A DNA stretch of 64,000 bases from positions 60,745,850 through 60,809,849 of the forward strand of contig NC_089851.1 of assembly GCF_036373705.1 (NCBI RefSeq), in the 5' to 3' direction. This DNA comes from Amia ocellicauda (lineage: Eukaryota > Chordata > Actinopteri > Amiiformes > Amiidae). The notes beneath the pieces are model-generated. The model was not told where the DNA came from. It ran no database searches and was given only the letters and a program-made list of their open reading frames with translations. The position numbers and the translations under genes were made by a program. Of this stretch, positions 1 to 10,844 are shown piece after piece (position 1 is the first letter of the stretch; each line of letters begins with the position of its first letter).

Positions 1-665
1 TCTTGGTGACTATGGTCCCAGCTGCCTTGAGATCATTAACAAGATCCTCCCATGTAGTTCTGGGCTGATTCCTCACCGTTCTCATGATCATTGAAACTCC
101 ACAAGGTGAGATCTTGCATGGAGCCCCAGACCGAGGGAGACTGACAGTTATTTTGTGTTTCTTCCATTTGCGAATAATCGCACCAACTGTTGTCACCTTC
201 TCACCAAGCTGCTTGGCGACGGTCATGTAGCCCATTTCAGCCTTGTGTAGGTCTACAATCTTGTCCCTGACATCCTTGGACAGCTCTTTGGTCTTGGCCA
301 TGGTGGAGAGTTTGGAATCTGATTGATTGATTGCTTCTGTGGACAGGTGTCTTTTATACAGGTAACAAGCTGAGATTAGAAGCTCTCCCTTTAAGAGAGT
401 GCTCCTAATCTCAGCTCGTTACCTGTATAAAAGACACCTGGGAGCCAGAAATCTTGCTGATTGATAGGGGATCAAATACTTATTTCCCTCATTAACATGC
501 ACATCAATTTATAACTTTTTTGTAATGCGGTTTTCAGGATTCTTTTGTTGTTTTTCTGTCTCTCACTGTTAAAATACACCTACCATTAAAATTATAGACT
601 GATCATTTCTTTGTCAGTAGGCAAACATACAAAATCAGCAGGGGATCAAATACTTTTTTCCCTCA

Positions 666-668
<3 letters not shown>
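1..668 (-). mobile_element. Tc1-type DNA transposon, N-terminal transposase part and one terminal repeat (cut by window edge)
   Basis: The reverse strand encodes the start of a fish Tc1 transposase: the initiation region lies near position 302 and reads [10 protein letters not shown], followed by the helix-turn-helix region. The same sequence recurs at 9508-10597. The terminal repeat shows the IR/DR layout: an inner direct repeat at 467-493 and an outer one at 641-668, both built on GGGGATCAAATACTT. Between gene start and inner repeat lies a near-perfect palindrome (344-440). The outer end abuts a TA microsatellite, in keeping with TA target choice. The rest of the transposase is outside the window, so its completeness is unknown. 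Confidence 0.85.

Positions 669-724
<56 letters not shown>
669..724. repeat. (TA)n microsatellite followed by a T run
   Basis: A TA dinucleotide tract (669-706) runs directly out of the Tc1 end and passes into 18 T. The TA target duplication of the transposon is part of this tract. Confidence 0.95.
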
Positions 725-1784
725 GTGTGTGTGGGGGTTTTTGCACCCAATGTGCAGTGCCTAAACGTCACACACTTATATGTGTACTGGCTTGCAAGTT
801 ATACAACCATATATGCCTGTAACAATATTCTATAAATGTCATCCAGACGTCTCCAGATGCTTTACCTTTTTGTGTACATATTTATAATAGCAATTATACA
901 GCTGCTGACAGTGTAATTCGATGTAGTGTTTGTGTCTTAAAAGTCGCCTTCATTCCCAAATATACATATAGCCCACGGGCGTCGCTAGACCCTATTCAGT
1001 GGGGCTTCAGCCCCCCTACATTTTCTGTCAGCCCCCCTAAAAATATTACGATCAAAGACGTACGAAGCAACGGAGAACAGCGTCCAAACTCCCCCCCATT
1101 ATGCGTCTGTAGAAACACCGTTTTCCAGCCCCTATAACTGTCAGTGAGAAGCACCGAGCAGCCTGTAGAGAGAGATGCGTGAACTGTAGAAATACTGTAC
1201 TGTCCAACATCAGCTACAAAATGCATCAATCACAATCCACATTCAATCCGTGTATCCAAATGTATCAAACATGGAAACACCCCCGTAACATAGGGTATAG
1301 GCTTAATATACATCATTGTAGTGAGTACGAGTGAGGTGTAATATACACTTGATAGTGTATATACACTTGATAGTAGCACTTTTCCCATGAAAGATCTGAT
1401 AAGAAGGAATCAATTGTTAAGACATGAAAGGAAGAAAGCAAGAGCAGAATAAACAAGTAATGAAACCAAAACGAAACAAAACGAACACGGACACATTGCT
1501 GAACAAAACAATATAAATATATATTTTCTCTATGTGCACGAATAATAAGCAACATTTCGTTTATGTAGATGTTGGGCGCAACATCTAATGTATTATTATC
1601 GCATTGTACACAGTTATTTCACTGACACAGAGCCGCACTGTGAATAAAGCCGGAGCTGCGCTTTCTCTTCACTGTGCCTTAACCGCGAGAGGCTTTAGAC
1701 TGCGAGAGCATTTTCAGGGTGTTTTCTCGCAGATATTTTCTTGATTTAATGCAGCGAAAATGTAACCACTCCCAATGTATTGTT
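725..1784. other. No gene recognised; possible unclassified transposon end near 970-1060
   Basis: Short minus-strand open frames here have no recognisable motif. The stretch at about 971-1060 has a GGGCGTCGCTAGACCC start and a run of CAGCCCCCCTA-type motifs that recalls the ends of some fish hAT-like elements, but I see no matching second end. The rest is AT-rich and unremarkable. Confidence 0.3.
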
Positions 1785-2114
1785 GGGCGGGATTAACTAC
1801 AACTTTAACCAGCCGCTAATAGCAAACTACACAACTGTACATCATGGGAGTTACTTTAAAAATTAGACGAGAGTAGCATCTAACTAAACATGAAAGAGTA
1901 TAGTGGTGTAGTGTTGTAGTAGCGGCTGTGTGAAAGTTGTGTTTTATTCTCTCCCATTGTGCCAGAAAGGAGCTGAGAGAAGGTCGTTTTGCGGCGCAAA
2001 TGGGGTCAGATTTAATACCACGATAGTTTAGCAGCGCAATTTCCACTCGCAGTCATGCTGCTAATGCTTCTGCAAGCGACTCGCAGCGCAAACATTTTTG
2101 ATTTAATCCTGCCC
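1785..2114. mobile_element. Small inverted-repeat element related to the MITE at 10665-10844
   Basis: It begins GGGCGGGATTAA and ends with TTTAATCCTGCCC, a short terminal inverted repeat. Its left 60 bases (CTTTAACC, CCGCTAATAGCAAACTAC) match the end of the better preserved element at 10665-10844. No transposase is seen. The limits are approximate and the superfamily is uncertain. Confidence 0.5.
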
Positions 2115-2611
2115 TAAGTCACAATCAGTCACTTGCAACAGTACAGTATTAGAGTGGAAAGTATTCGTTCAAACACACAAAGACTTCTGCATGCAAATAC
2201 AAATACTGTGAACTGAGATGTGTTTATATTGAGGGATTGTTTAAGCTGTAGAGAAACAGGGAAGAAGTACAAGAGAAAATTAAAGCGAAACTAAAAATAT
2301 AATTTGAATATAAAGTCATTTCAAACTGAAATCGAGTGCCACCACGAGTGAATGACTTCACTCGAGGGGTGTCCTCTTCTCTCTCAGTGAAATCGTAATT
2401 TATGGTGAATGTTATATACTGAACTGTGCAGAATCGCTTGGTCTTTGCTGTAACGTTGAAAGGATGAACATGAGAAGTTTCCTGTGTGAGCTATACCCGA
2501 AAAAATTGACATACTCGGTCAGGTGCATTAGTAAAAACGAATTGCTGCTATTTGCCCCTTAGTGATATAGTTTGCTTTTCCAGGTGTAAGTATATATAAC
2601 ACACACATCAT
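2115..2611. other. No feature recognised
   Basis: AT-rich sequence without a supported open frame, tandem repeat or known mobile-element end. Confidence 0.5.
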
Positions 2612-3621
2612 TAATCAATGTATTAACCCTGTTTGGTCAAGCGAGATTACTGAAGGTAGGACTGCCTCAAGCCGATGTGCCAAAGTCTTGGCAAGGATAT
2701 TTACATTTGTGTTAAGAGGGGAGATGGGATGATACGAAGCACAGTTCAAGGGGTTCTTGTCCTTTTTTAATAACAATTAAATAGATGCTTGACATAGGTT
2801 GGAGGTAGGGACAAAGAAGTGAAGGATTTTAAAAATGCAGAACTGAGCAAAGGGGCAAGTTGAGGGCAGATTTTTTAATAAAATTCCACTGGAAACCAGT
2901 CTGGACCTGGAGACTTACCACTCTGCATTGACTGAATTGCCCTCTTCAAGAGAAAGAGGCTGTTTTAAGCTTGCTTTAGATTCAGGATTAATTGCAGGAA
3001 TATCTAAGTTATCAAAAAAAGAATTGTACAGAAGGGAAATCAGAAGTGTATAGAGTGGAATAAAAGACCCTAAATCCATGTATTTCTTGCTGATCCACAG
3101 TGGTTGAGCCAGTATGCGTGCGAATCTCAGTAATTAAATTGGCAGCTACAGACTGACGCAATTGATGAGCCAGGATTTTACTTGCTTTGTCCCCATGTTC
3201 ATACATAGTATGGCAGGACTTATATAGTAGATGTTCAGCCTGCTTGATAGACAAGAATTTGAATTCAGTCTGCAGAGTTAATCGATCCTTATAGAGGTCA
3301 GGCGTGGGAGCTGTGATTGCTGTTTATTAGTTTGAGCAACGTATGAAATTATTTTTCCATGCAGGTAAATTCTCAGGGTCTCCCATAGTGTGGAATTGGA
3401 GATGACTGGGATAGTGTTGATATGTAGGAACAGACCTATCTGCAAAATAATAAACTTATAATAGGGAATTAAATTGAGAATTAAATTGCCAAGGACCCCA
3501 AGGTGGAGATTGATTATAGAAGCGTTAATTCAAAAGGGGCTTGATCAGATATTACTATACTATCATAAATGCAAGAGTTAACAGAAGGGAGTAGCTTATT
3601 GTCTAAAAGTAATCAATATGT
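2612..3621 (-). mobile_element. L1-type LINE, ORF2 remnant (linker and start of reverse transcriptase)
   Basis: The reverse strand gives pieces typical of fish L1 ORF2: the region between endonuclease and reverse transcriptase (SIKQAEHLLYKSCHTMYEHG, then KASKILAHQLR), then PLSLEE, LLLKKDKNPLNCASY and HPISPLNT, and at the left edge SLDQTG. These are the early reverse-transcriptase motifs. Several frame changes and stops are present and the catalytic YADD region is absent. It lies in the same orientation as the ORF1 remnant at 4050-4760, and the Tc1-type remnant at 3622-4049 separates the two. Confidence 0.8.
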
Positions 3622-4049
3622 AACACCTTTCTTTCAGAACCAGAATTAACTTTTTCAGCAATTTGAGCTACAGTAGCTCATCTGTTGGATTGGACCACAC
3701 AGGCCAGCCTTCGCTCCCCATGTGCTTCAATGAGCATTGGCTGACCCATAACCCTGTCGCCGGTTCACTACTTTTCCTTCCTAGGACCACTTTTGATAGG
3801 TACTGACCACTGCAGACCAGGAACACCCCACATGAGCTGCTGTTTTGGAGATGCTCTGACCCAGTCGTATAGCCAATTTGGCCCTTGTCAAAGTCGCTCA
3901 GATCCTTATGCTTGCCCATTTTTCCTGCTTCTAACACATCAACTTTGAGGACAAAATGTTCACTTGCTGCCTAATATATCCCACCCACTGACAGGTGCCA
4001 TGATAACTAGATTATCAGTGTTAATCACTTCACCTGTCAGTGGTCATAA
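3622..4049 (-). mobile_element. Tc1-type DNA transposon remnant (family of the copy at 12598-13393)
   Basis: The reverse strand starts with a terminal-repeat part (GTGGTCATAAT inward, then CACCTGTCAGTGGGTGGG) and the beginning of a transposase (KDLSDFDKGQI). It continues through frame-shifted helix-turn-helix sequence to about the V-N-G-S-E-R-K-V segment. The DDE catalytic part and the second end are missing. It lies between the two halves of the L1 remnant. Confidence 0.8.
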
Positions 4050-4760
4050 TCTCCCTTCAATAGCTCTCTCGATAGCCGTTGAATCTACTCCTTAACCTGG
4101 AAGTAGTGCACCCTAAGAATAATGGGATGGGGCCTGTCTCCTTCCCTAGGTCTTGGCATTATCGATCGGTGAGCACGATCCAGAACAGGCAGGGAGTCCG
4201 ACTTATTCTTCCCAACGATATCAACAAAGAACTACGACAGGAAAGTAGTAGGATCACGACCCTCCACTCCTTTCACTACACCAACAACACGCAGGTTGTT
4301 CCTCCGTCCCCTTCCACCTAAATCCTTTACTTTCCATTTGAGCATCTCATTCTCTGCAGAAAGGCCGCTGCAAGAGGCTTCCGTCACCCTGTCAGATATG
4401 TCGCTCAGAGACCTCTCTACCTCCTGCAGTCGGCTGCCATACGAGTGCCCTTAAGAGTAGCAATAGCCTCACGCATTTCAGATCAAAACGATTCTATGGA
4501 GCTCTGTATTTTGCTCACCGCTGCGACAAGAAAGGCCAGGTCTCCGCCACTTTCTGGTGAGGGATTGCCAGCCCCAGTCATGCCTGAATCCGAATCGGGT
4601 TGAGTCGCCTCCATCGCTGGCCCCTTCTTGCCTTTTTGTTTAGACATGGTTTTAAAACAATAATACACATAATATACTGCAGTTCATCGCTTAAAATAAA
4701 AACAAGAAAATAACGTTTGCTGAAAAAAATTGAAATATCGCAGGAGCTCTCTGTTCACAC
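4050..4760 (-). mobile_element. L1-type LINE, ORF1 remnant
   Basis: The reverse strand starts at about 4645 with MSKQKGKKGPAMEATQPDSD, the N terminus of fish L1 ORF1. It continues through the coiled-coil region (SKIQSSIESF, EMREAIATLKG) and ends in the RNA-binding region (LDRAHRSIMPRPREGDR, HYFQVKE). Several stops and frame changes break it. The family protein is an RNA-binding trimer that coats the LINE transcript. Together with 2612-3621 it marks one L1 insertion on the minus strand. Confidence 0.8.
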
Positions 4761-5110
4761 GTCAAATTGGAAGCTGTAGGCATTCAGGGTAATGTAAGTA
4801 GATGGATTATGAACTGGTTGATGTATAGGAAGCAGAGGGTGTCGATTAGAGGAGTTGCTTCTAACTGGAGTGAGGTTGTTAGTGGAGTTCCACAGGGATC
4901 AGTACTAGGGCCTTTGCTTTTTCTAATCTATATTAATGATCTAGACTCTGGGATAGTTAGCAAACTTGTCAAATTTGTAGATGATAGTAAAATAGGTGGC
5001 TCAGCAGATACAATCTCGGCAGCACAGGTTATTCAAAGGGACTTAGATAATATTCAGTTGTGTGCCGACACCTAGCAGATGAAATTCAATGTGGACAAAT
5101 GCAAGGTATT
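4761..5110 (+). mobile_element. CR1-like LINE, reverse-transcriptase remnant
   Basis: One open frame (4767-5075) shows consecutive reverse-transcriptase motifs: WIMNWLMYRKQRV, GVPQGSVLGPLLFLIYINDL and KFVDDSKIGG (normally F-A-D-D). After a stop it continues with QMKFNVDKCKVLQ. This is the palm of a CR1/L2-type LINE. No endonuclease or 3' end is attached. The fragment at 7700-9507 has the 5' part of the same kind of element but need not be the same insertion. Confidence 0.85.
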
Positions 5111-5139
5111 ACAGCTATTGCTGGAAGACAAACCATTTT

Positions 5140-5560
5140 ATTTTCCTTTCTCTCTCTGCCAATCTCTCTCTGAGGATTGCATTTCTGTCCATGTTATCTC
5201 CTGTGTCATGCCCAGATTTTTGTAATGTTCAGACACCTTGGTCGGACAGTATATGTATTTTCCAGCCACTCCTGGTAACATTGTATGGACGTGGGGTCTG
5301 TTTGGCCCCTGTTGTAATTGTAGCTGGCAGAAGCGGCACAGTCAGCCAGCAGGGTGGGGTTCAGGCTGCTTCCTCTTCTTTTCATTCTTCTGCACTACTC
5401 TTTGTTTTGTGGCATCAAGCACCCTCTGGAAATACATGGTTGTAATAAACTGCTCAAAAGGCATTCCTGAATCAGTCAGACCTTCAGACCCATACAATTT
5501 GAACACTTTTGTGGAACAGTAAAAGAACCTGAGTTTTCCCTGCTGATGAACCATCCGTAG
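5140..5560 (-). pseudogene. Exon-like remnant with Cys-rich protein motifs, unrecognised
   Basis: The reverse strand reads MVHQQGKLRFFYCSTKVFKL and, after a stop, LCRFCQLQLQQGPNRPHVHT followed by GVAGKYIYCPTKV. The spaced Cys and His residues suggest a small zinc-binding domain. I do not recognise the family. It shares strand with the exons at 6.2-14 kb and may belong to the same kind of gene. However, a polyadenylation signal lies between the two groups, so it could be separate. It is broken in more than one place. Confidence 0.35.
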
Positions 5561-5665
5561 AAACCAAACATGTTTTAGTCATATTAGTTACTGCTGCTGC
5601 TGTCCATGATTTATTGAACAATCTGTTCAGTAGTGATAATGGCAGCTTATGTCAAAGTGACAGCC

Positions 5666-5794
5666 GGAAGCCCCTCCTCACCCAGATGCCTCATGGGCCA
5701 GGAAGCCCCTCCTCACCCAGATGTCCCATGGGCCAGGAAGCCCCCTCCTTACCCAGATGCCCCATGGGCCACAAAGCCCCCTCCTTACCCCCGG
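5666..5794. repeat. 35-36 bp tandem repeat, about 3.6 copies
   Basis: Units start GGAAGCCCCTCCTCACCCAG and end CCATGGGCCA at 5666-5700, 5701-5735 and 5736-5771, with a partial fourth unit. The proline-rich open frames reading through it are a by-product of the repeat. Confidence 0.9.
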
Positions 5795-6190
5795 TTAACC
5801 TTTGAACCGGAACCATCTCCTCCTTCCTACCACCCCCCTTTGACCCTCTCTAGTCAGCCATCTTGTTAGGATGACCGCCATCTTGTTAGGCTAACAGTAA
5901 TTTTGGAAAGGGCACAGGTCATCTTGACAACAGTTAAACGTATTATTATTTGTTTTAGGTTATATGTTTTATGACTAGGTTTGGTATGATATGGTGTTGG
6001 CAATATAAAATAAAAAAAGTTTTTAATAAAAAGTATTTTAAACTGTGTTTAGTGATGTGAGTGTGATGTTTTTATGTTATATATTTTATGATTAGGTTTG
6101 GGATGGTACAGTGTTAGCAAAATAAAAGAAAAAGAAAGGTATAGACATTCAAAAAATGACACTCGGTAAAATATGCATCAATGTCAGTAT
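5795..6190. other. No gene recognised
   Basis: AT-rich sequence. Two similar segments, each with TTATATGTTTTATGA or a close variant followed by TAGGTTTGG (about 5955-5990 and 6075-6110), suggest a small old duplication. Otherwise nothing is seen. Confidence 0.45.
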
Positions 6191-6691
6191 TTTATTGTGA
6201 CAGTTCTAAAACATGATAACAAGACATCAGGTCAGATGTAGACAGTGAGGTAGATACTGACACAGGTGACCAATGACCCCGCCTCCCGAACACCTACAGC
6301 AGCCAGGAAGAAACAACTGAATTGTACTGCACTAGCAACTCCCTCTACTTGTTTAATGGCAAGGGCTGTGACACTGATCATGGCTATTCTGTCTAGCACA
6401 GTGTAGAAATTGGGTTTGGTCATGATAGGAATAGTATTTCCAAAAGATCTCTGCAGAACGTTTTGGACAGCTGTAAAAGCAGATTCACCAGGCGGTGACT
6501 CTTTATACAGCATTCTCTTGAGCACATTGGGAAGTGCCTCCACTGTTTTCTCAACATCCTCAACTAGAGATTTCACATCAGAATTACCAGTATCATACAA
6601 ATCACCAATCTTGCAAGCTATTAGAGTGAGGATGACAAGATTCCTCAAACATACGTAAACGTAATTCCAAGGTCCCCAGGGCTTTCTTTCT
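6191..6691 (-). pseudogene. Unrecognised spliced gene, last exon with polyadenylation signal
   Basis: On the reverse strand a good splice acceptor (pyrimidine tract then CAG) precedes 6691. The exon carries an open frame containing VKSLVEDVEKTVEALPNVLK and VLDRIAMISVTALAIKQVEG, which looks like an alpha-helical protein. The frame ends at 6232 and AATAAA follows at 6196-6191, so this looks like the 3' end of a transcription unit. The frame entered from the acceptor does not run straight into the long frame, so the copy appears broken. Family not recognised. Confidence 0.45.
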
Positions 6692-6808
6692 CTGAAAAAA
6701 TATAGGAATTAAAATGTAATGTCTTATTATACAGAAAAGCAGAGCAGACACAAACAGTATTTTATTTATGTTTGTAAAACACATGATAAGACTATCTATT
6801 TGCATTAC

Positions 6809-7339
6809 TTTCTCATCCACACTTTCTAACAAGTCACTAAACCATCTTGAAGGTAGAGCGCATGTTTCTAGGCTATGCAAAAGAGTTTTCACTTCTTTCT
6901 CAGTCTGCTTGTTTATACTCATTCCACGTAGGGTACGAGCAACACATAACAAAACGTTTAGCAAACTTGTGACACTTATTTTGTCGCATATAAGAGCTAC
7001 ACTACTCCAGACACTACCTTGCTCATGATCTAAAGTTAGACAGATGTGATGTAGTTGGCTGGGGTCTCCTATCAGACAGGCTTCACATTTATCAACTAAT
7101 TCACGGCCTATACAATGTTTTAACACAAGGGCGACACTGGCCTTTACAGTATGTCTCATCACCAGTCTAACATGCTCATCCTGGTATTTACAATTATATC
7201 TCCCACCTTCACTGTCTGAATCAAAACTCTTGTGGGTTCTAGCAAGGCAAGAACAGAAGCATGCAATGGTCAGTCTTGTTCTGGGTCTTAAAGAGCCGGC
7301 AGAGGAATCAATGTCACTGGTGTCAGGGCCACCATTATT
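6809..7339 (-). pseudogene. Unrecognised spliced gene, internal exon of 531 bp
   Basis: The exon is open throughout on the reverse strand, bounded by an acceptor (CATTAG before 7339) and a donor (GAGAAA then GTAATG at 6808). The protein includes a Cys-containing start (CFCSCLARTHKSFDSDSEGG), then VLKHCIGRELVDKCEACLIG, and a helical segment up to the donor. The upstream exon at 7436-7615 and the downstream exon at 6191-6691 are on the same strand with short introns. This exon itself looks intact. I do not recognise the family. Confidence 0.5.
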
Positions 7340-7435
7340 CTAATGAAGAGAAAAGAAAATAACACTTAAAACTGAAATGAGTCTCTAAGTAAATAAGCAC
7401 ATGACTATAGAAGTTTCTAGGGCCTTTATAGTTAC

Positions 7436-7615
7436 CTCTCTTTCTGCTGATTGCCCAACTCCCCCGTCAATGTCAGAGGTGCTGTTTTCATCCTCACTGC
7501 CATGGTCAGGGTCCTCGTCATCATTGTCAGACTCATCAGCAGTGCTGACACCTTCATCTTCATCAGACATCTGGGCAGCTTCACCGGGGCTCAGGAGAGG
7601 AATTCCTACACCAGT
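7436..7615 (-). pseudogene. Unrecognised spliced gene, acidic exon
   Basis: A reverse-strand exon lies between an acceptor (AAAAG before 7615) and a donor (GAGAG then GTAACT at 7435). It codes for a strongly acidic, disordered stretch, MSDEDEGVSTADESDNDDED and further D/E/S residues. Such stretches are common in chromatin-associated proteins and in mobile-element proteins, so they do not identify the gene. It is joined by a short intron to the exon at 6809-7339. Confidence 0.5.
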
Positions 7616-7675
7616 CTTTTGTTAAACAAACAAATAAAAAAATGTATTTAAATTCACTTTCTCGCTGAAATGTAT

Positions 7676-7692
7676 ACACACACACACACACA
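7676..7692. repeat. (CA)n microsatellite, short
   Basis: About eight AC units just upstream of the CR1-like element. Confidence 0.9.
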
Positions 7693-7699
7693 ACCTTTT

Positions 7700-9507
7700 C
7701 TGTTGCAGGAGGAGCCAGGTGTGGCCTGTTAGGTGTGAATTGGGGGTAGGTAGACAAAAGCTACTTAAACAGCTGTTTCTCACTGACAAAAGTTTGGCAG
7801 TTGACTAGGCAATAGGAACCAAGAGACAAAAAAAAAAAAAAAAAAACTAACATTTAGAAGCATGTGGCCACTGCAGTGTCAGATTTGCAGAATGATTGCC
7901 TTCCTGCATGAACTCATCCAAGAAAGTTTCATTTGTGAACGTTGTCAACAGGTTGAAATCCTAGAGATCAAGGTTCGTGATCTTGAGGCTCAGCTTGTCG
8001 ATCTGTGCTGTATTAGGGATATAGAAGAATTGGTCAATCAGCCCATGAGAGAGATGGTGTGCACTACAAAACCTAGGAGAGTTGAAACCTTAGAGCAGGA
8101 CAGTGTAGAGAACTGGTGGGTTACAGTAGGTCGTAACCACAGAAAAGGGCATGCACAACCCCTAGAGACACCCCAAGAGCTAGAATTGCTCAACAGGTTC
8201 CAACTGCTGGACACAGAGTTGGACAGTGACAGCTCAGAGGGTGATGGGGGGGCAGTTGAGCACCAGAGCACCATGGTGCACACTCCCCCCCAGAAGAGGG
8301 AGGTAGTTCTAGTAGGAGACTCAATTCTTGAGGTGTAGATCACACAGTGTGTTCTAGTGACAAGGAGACCCGCATGGTATCTTGCCTGCCTGGTGCTCAG
8401 GTTGCAGATCTCCCTAAACTAGTAAACATTGGAACCAATGACATAGGAAAAGGTAGGACAGAGGTTCTGCAAGACAAATTTAAAGAGTTAGGAACAAAAC
8501 TAAACAGCAGAACCTCCACGGTAGTTTTCTCTGAAATACTTCCGTTACCACGTGCCAGGCCAGGGAGACAGGCAGAGATTAGAAAGTTTAACACATGGTT
8601 GAAAGCTTGGTGTAGGGAAGAGGGGTTTAGGTTTATAGAGCATTGGTCTTTCTTCTGGGATAGATGGGACCTGTACAAAATGGACAGTCTACATCTAAAC
8701 AGAAGGGGGGCTAATGCATTGGGAGAGCGTATGTGCAGTGAAATTGAGAATCATTTAAACTAGGAACCAGGGGGACAGGGAGCTATGACAATGGGACATG
8801 TTCCTCTAAGGAAAGAAAACAAAGGGAACCCACTAGTAGGAAAGTCCTGAAATGTTTGTACATCAATGCCAGGAGTATAAGGAACAAGATGTTAGACTTG
8901 GAAGCCACAGTGCTGGCATGTGACTATGATGTTGTAGGAGTGACAGAAACATGGCTTACAGAAAATGATGGGGATGAATACAAGTTGGAAGGATACACAC
9001 AGTTTAGGAGAGACAGGCAAAATCGAAGAGGGGGTGGGGTAGCATTATATGTCAAAAATGACATTGAGGCAGAATAACTCATATTAGATCCCAGTAATGG
9101 AACAGAATCTTTGTGGGTGAAACTTTTGAACAAGAGATCTGGAGGATTAGTGGTAGGAGTGTGTTACAGGCCACCAAACTCAGATATTCAGCAAGATGTT
9201 GCATTGTACAGTGTAATCAGGACTGCATGTAGCAAGGATGTGGCTGTTATAATGGGATTTCAATTTCCCAAACTTAGACTGGGAAAGCCCAGTGGGGACT
9301 ACAGAAGCAGAAATCGAAATGGTTGAGATGGTAAATGACTGCTTTCTAACTCAGTTTGTTATTGAACCAACTGGGGAGAGTGCATGTATTGACTTGATCT
9401 TTTCAAATGACCAAGACAGAGTCAGGGGGACAGTAGTTAGAGAACCAATGGCAAATTGTGATCACAATATGGTTAGCTTTGAGGCACTTTTAAAATATTA
9501 TTAGAAT
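7700..9507 (+). mobile_element. CR1-like LINE, 5' part: ORF1 with esterase domain and start of ORF2 endonuclease
   Basis: ORF1 starts at 7862 with a CXXC pair and a coiled-coil-like segment. It reaches the SGNH/esterase domain: the nucleophile motif is REVVLVGDSIL, then after a frame change come VNIGTNDIGKG and DSLHLNRRGANALG near 8680-8740. ORF2 starts near 8856 with LYINARSIRNKM, VGVTETWL and GGGVALYVK, then VGVCYRPPNSD and FSNDQDRVRG. These are endonuclease motifs, broken by stops and frame changes. No reverse transcriptase follows because the Tc1 element at 9508 begins here. A 20-base A run lies in the 5' untranslated part (7828-7847). Confidence 0.88.
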
Positions 9508-10597
9508 ATTTTATTGCCATGCTGGAATACCCATCCACGACCCATTTACAATGCCCTGGCTGAGGGAAGGAGGTTCTCACCCAAGATTTGACAGTACATG
9601 GCCCTGTCCATCATCCCTTTAATGCGGTGCAGTTGTCCAGTCCCCTTAGCAGAAAAACACCCCCAAAGCATAATGTTTACACCTCCATGTTTGACGGTGG
9701 GGATGGTGTTCTTGGGGTCATTCCTCCTCCTCCAAACATAGCAAATTGAGTTGATGCCAAAGAGCTCAATTTTGGTCTCATCTGACCACAACACTTTCAC
9801 ACAGTTCTCCTCTGAATCATTCAGATGTTCATTGGCAAACTTCAGACGGGCCTGTACATGTGCTTTCTTGAGCAGGGGGACCTTGCGGGCGCTGCAGGAT
9901 TTCACGGTGTAGTGCGTTACCAATTGTTTTCTTGGTGACTATGGTCCCAGCTGCCTTGAGATCATTAACAAGATCCTCCCATGTAGTTCTGGGCTGATTC
10001 CTCACCGTTCTCATGATCATTGAAACTCCACGAGGTGAGATCTGGCATGGAGCCCCAGACTGAGGGAGACTGACAGTTATTTTGTGTTTCTTCCATTTGC
10101 GAATAATCACACCAACTGTTGTCCCCTTCTCACCAAGCTGCTTGGCAATGGTCTTGTAGCCCATTCCAGCCTTGTGTAGGTCTACAATCTTGTCCCTGAC
10201 ATCCTTGGACAGCTCTTTGGTCTTGGCCATGGTGGAGAGTTTGGAATCTGATTGATTGATTGAGTCTGTGGACAGGTGTCTTTTATACAGGTAATGAGCT
10301 GAGATTAGGAGCACTCCCTTTAAGAGAGTGCTCCTAATCTCAGCTCGTTACCTGTATAAAAGACACCTGGGAGCCAGAAATCTTGCTGATTGATAGGGGA
10401 TCAAATACTTATTTCCCTCATTAACATGCAAATCAATTTATAACTTTTTTGAAATGCGTTTTTCTGGATTTTTTTGTTGCTATTCTGTCTCTCACTGTTA
10501 AAATACACCTACCATTAAAATTATAGACTGATAATTTCTTTGTCAGTGGGCAAACGTACAAAATCAGCAGGGGATCAAATACTTTTTTCCCTCACTG
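9508..10597 (-). mobile_element. Tc1-type DNA transposon, 3'-incomplete, with one IR/DR end
   Basis: On the reverse strand the transposase starts at about 10230 ([20 protein letters not shown]). It holds the paired helix-turn-helix region, the first catalytic Asp in [10 protein letters not shown], then [13 protein letters not shown] and [11 protein letters not shown], where a stop replaces the usual Lys codon. The match ends near 9508, before the second and third catalytic acids and before the other terminal repeat. At least one frame change splits the gene near 9900. The right end carries a palindrome (10273-10369) and direct repeats near 10397 and 10571, and TA follows the end. The truncated edge abuts the CR1-like LINE. 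Confidence 0.9.
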
Positions 10598-10664
10598 TAT
10601 GTGATAAAGAGGTGTTTTTCACCCTTGCTTTAAGATGCATTACTATTTATGTACAGCACAATTA

Positions 10665-10844
10665 GGCTGGGATTAAATCTAAACTTTGACCCACCCGCTA
10701 ATAGAAAACTACAGAACTGTACTCAGTTGCAGCTTCATTTTTAGTAAGATGCCATTTTCTTCTAATCATAAATGTAACCACTATGATGTACAGGTTTGTA
10801 GTTTGCTATTAGCGGGTGGGTCAAAGTTTTGATTTAATCCGGCC
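10665..10844. mobile_element. MITE of about 180 bp with roughly 56-bp terminal inverted repeats
   Basis: The left end (GGCTGGGATTAAATC, CTTTGACCCACCCGCTAATA) and the reverse complement of the right end (GGCCGGATTAAATCAAAACT and on) match over about 56 bases with few differences. TTA occurs on both flanks, one base off the right end, which would fit a PIF/Harbinger-like target duplication but is not proof. There is no coding capacity. A relative lies at 1785-2114. Confidence 0.7.

Noticed and set aside
5238-5522. Plus-strand open frames at 5.1-5.5 kb
   Set aside because: The minus strand gives the protein-like Cys-rich motifs; the plus-strand frames show no motif.
9546-9923. Separate host gene on the minus strand
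   Set aside because: The motifs WSDETKIE and NIMLWGCFS identify it as the middle of the Tc1 transposase.
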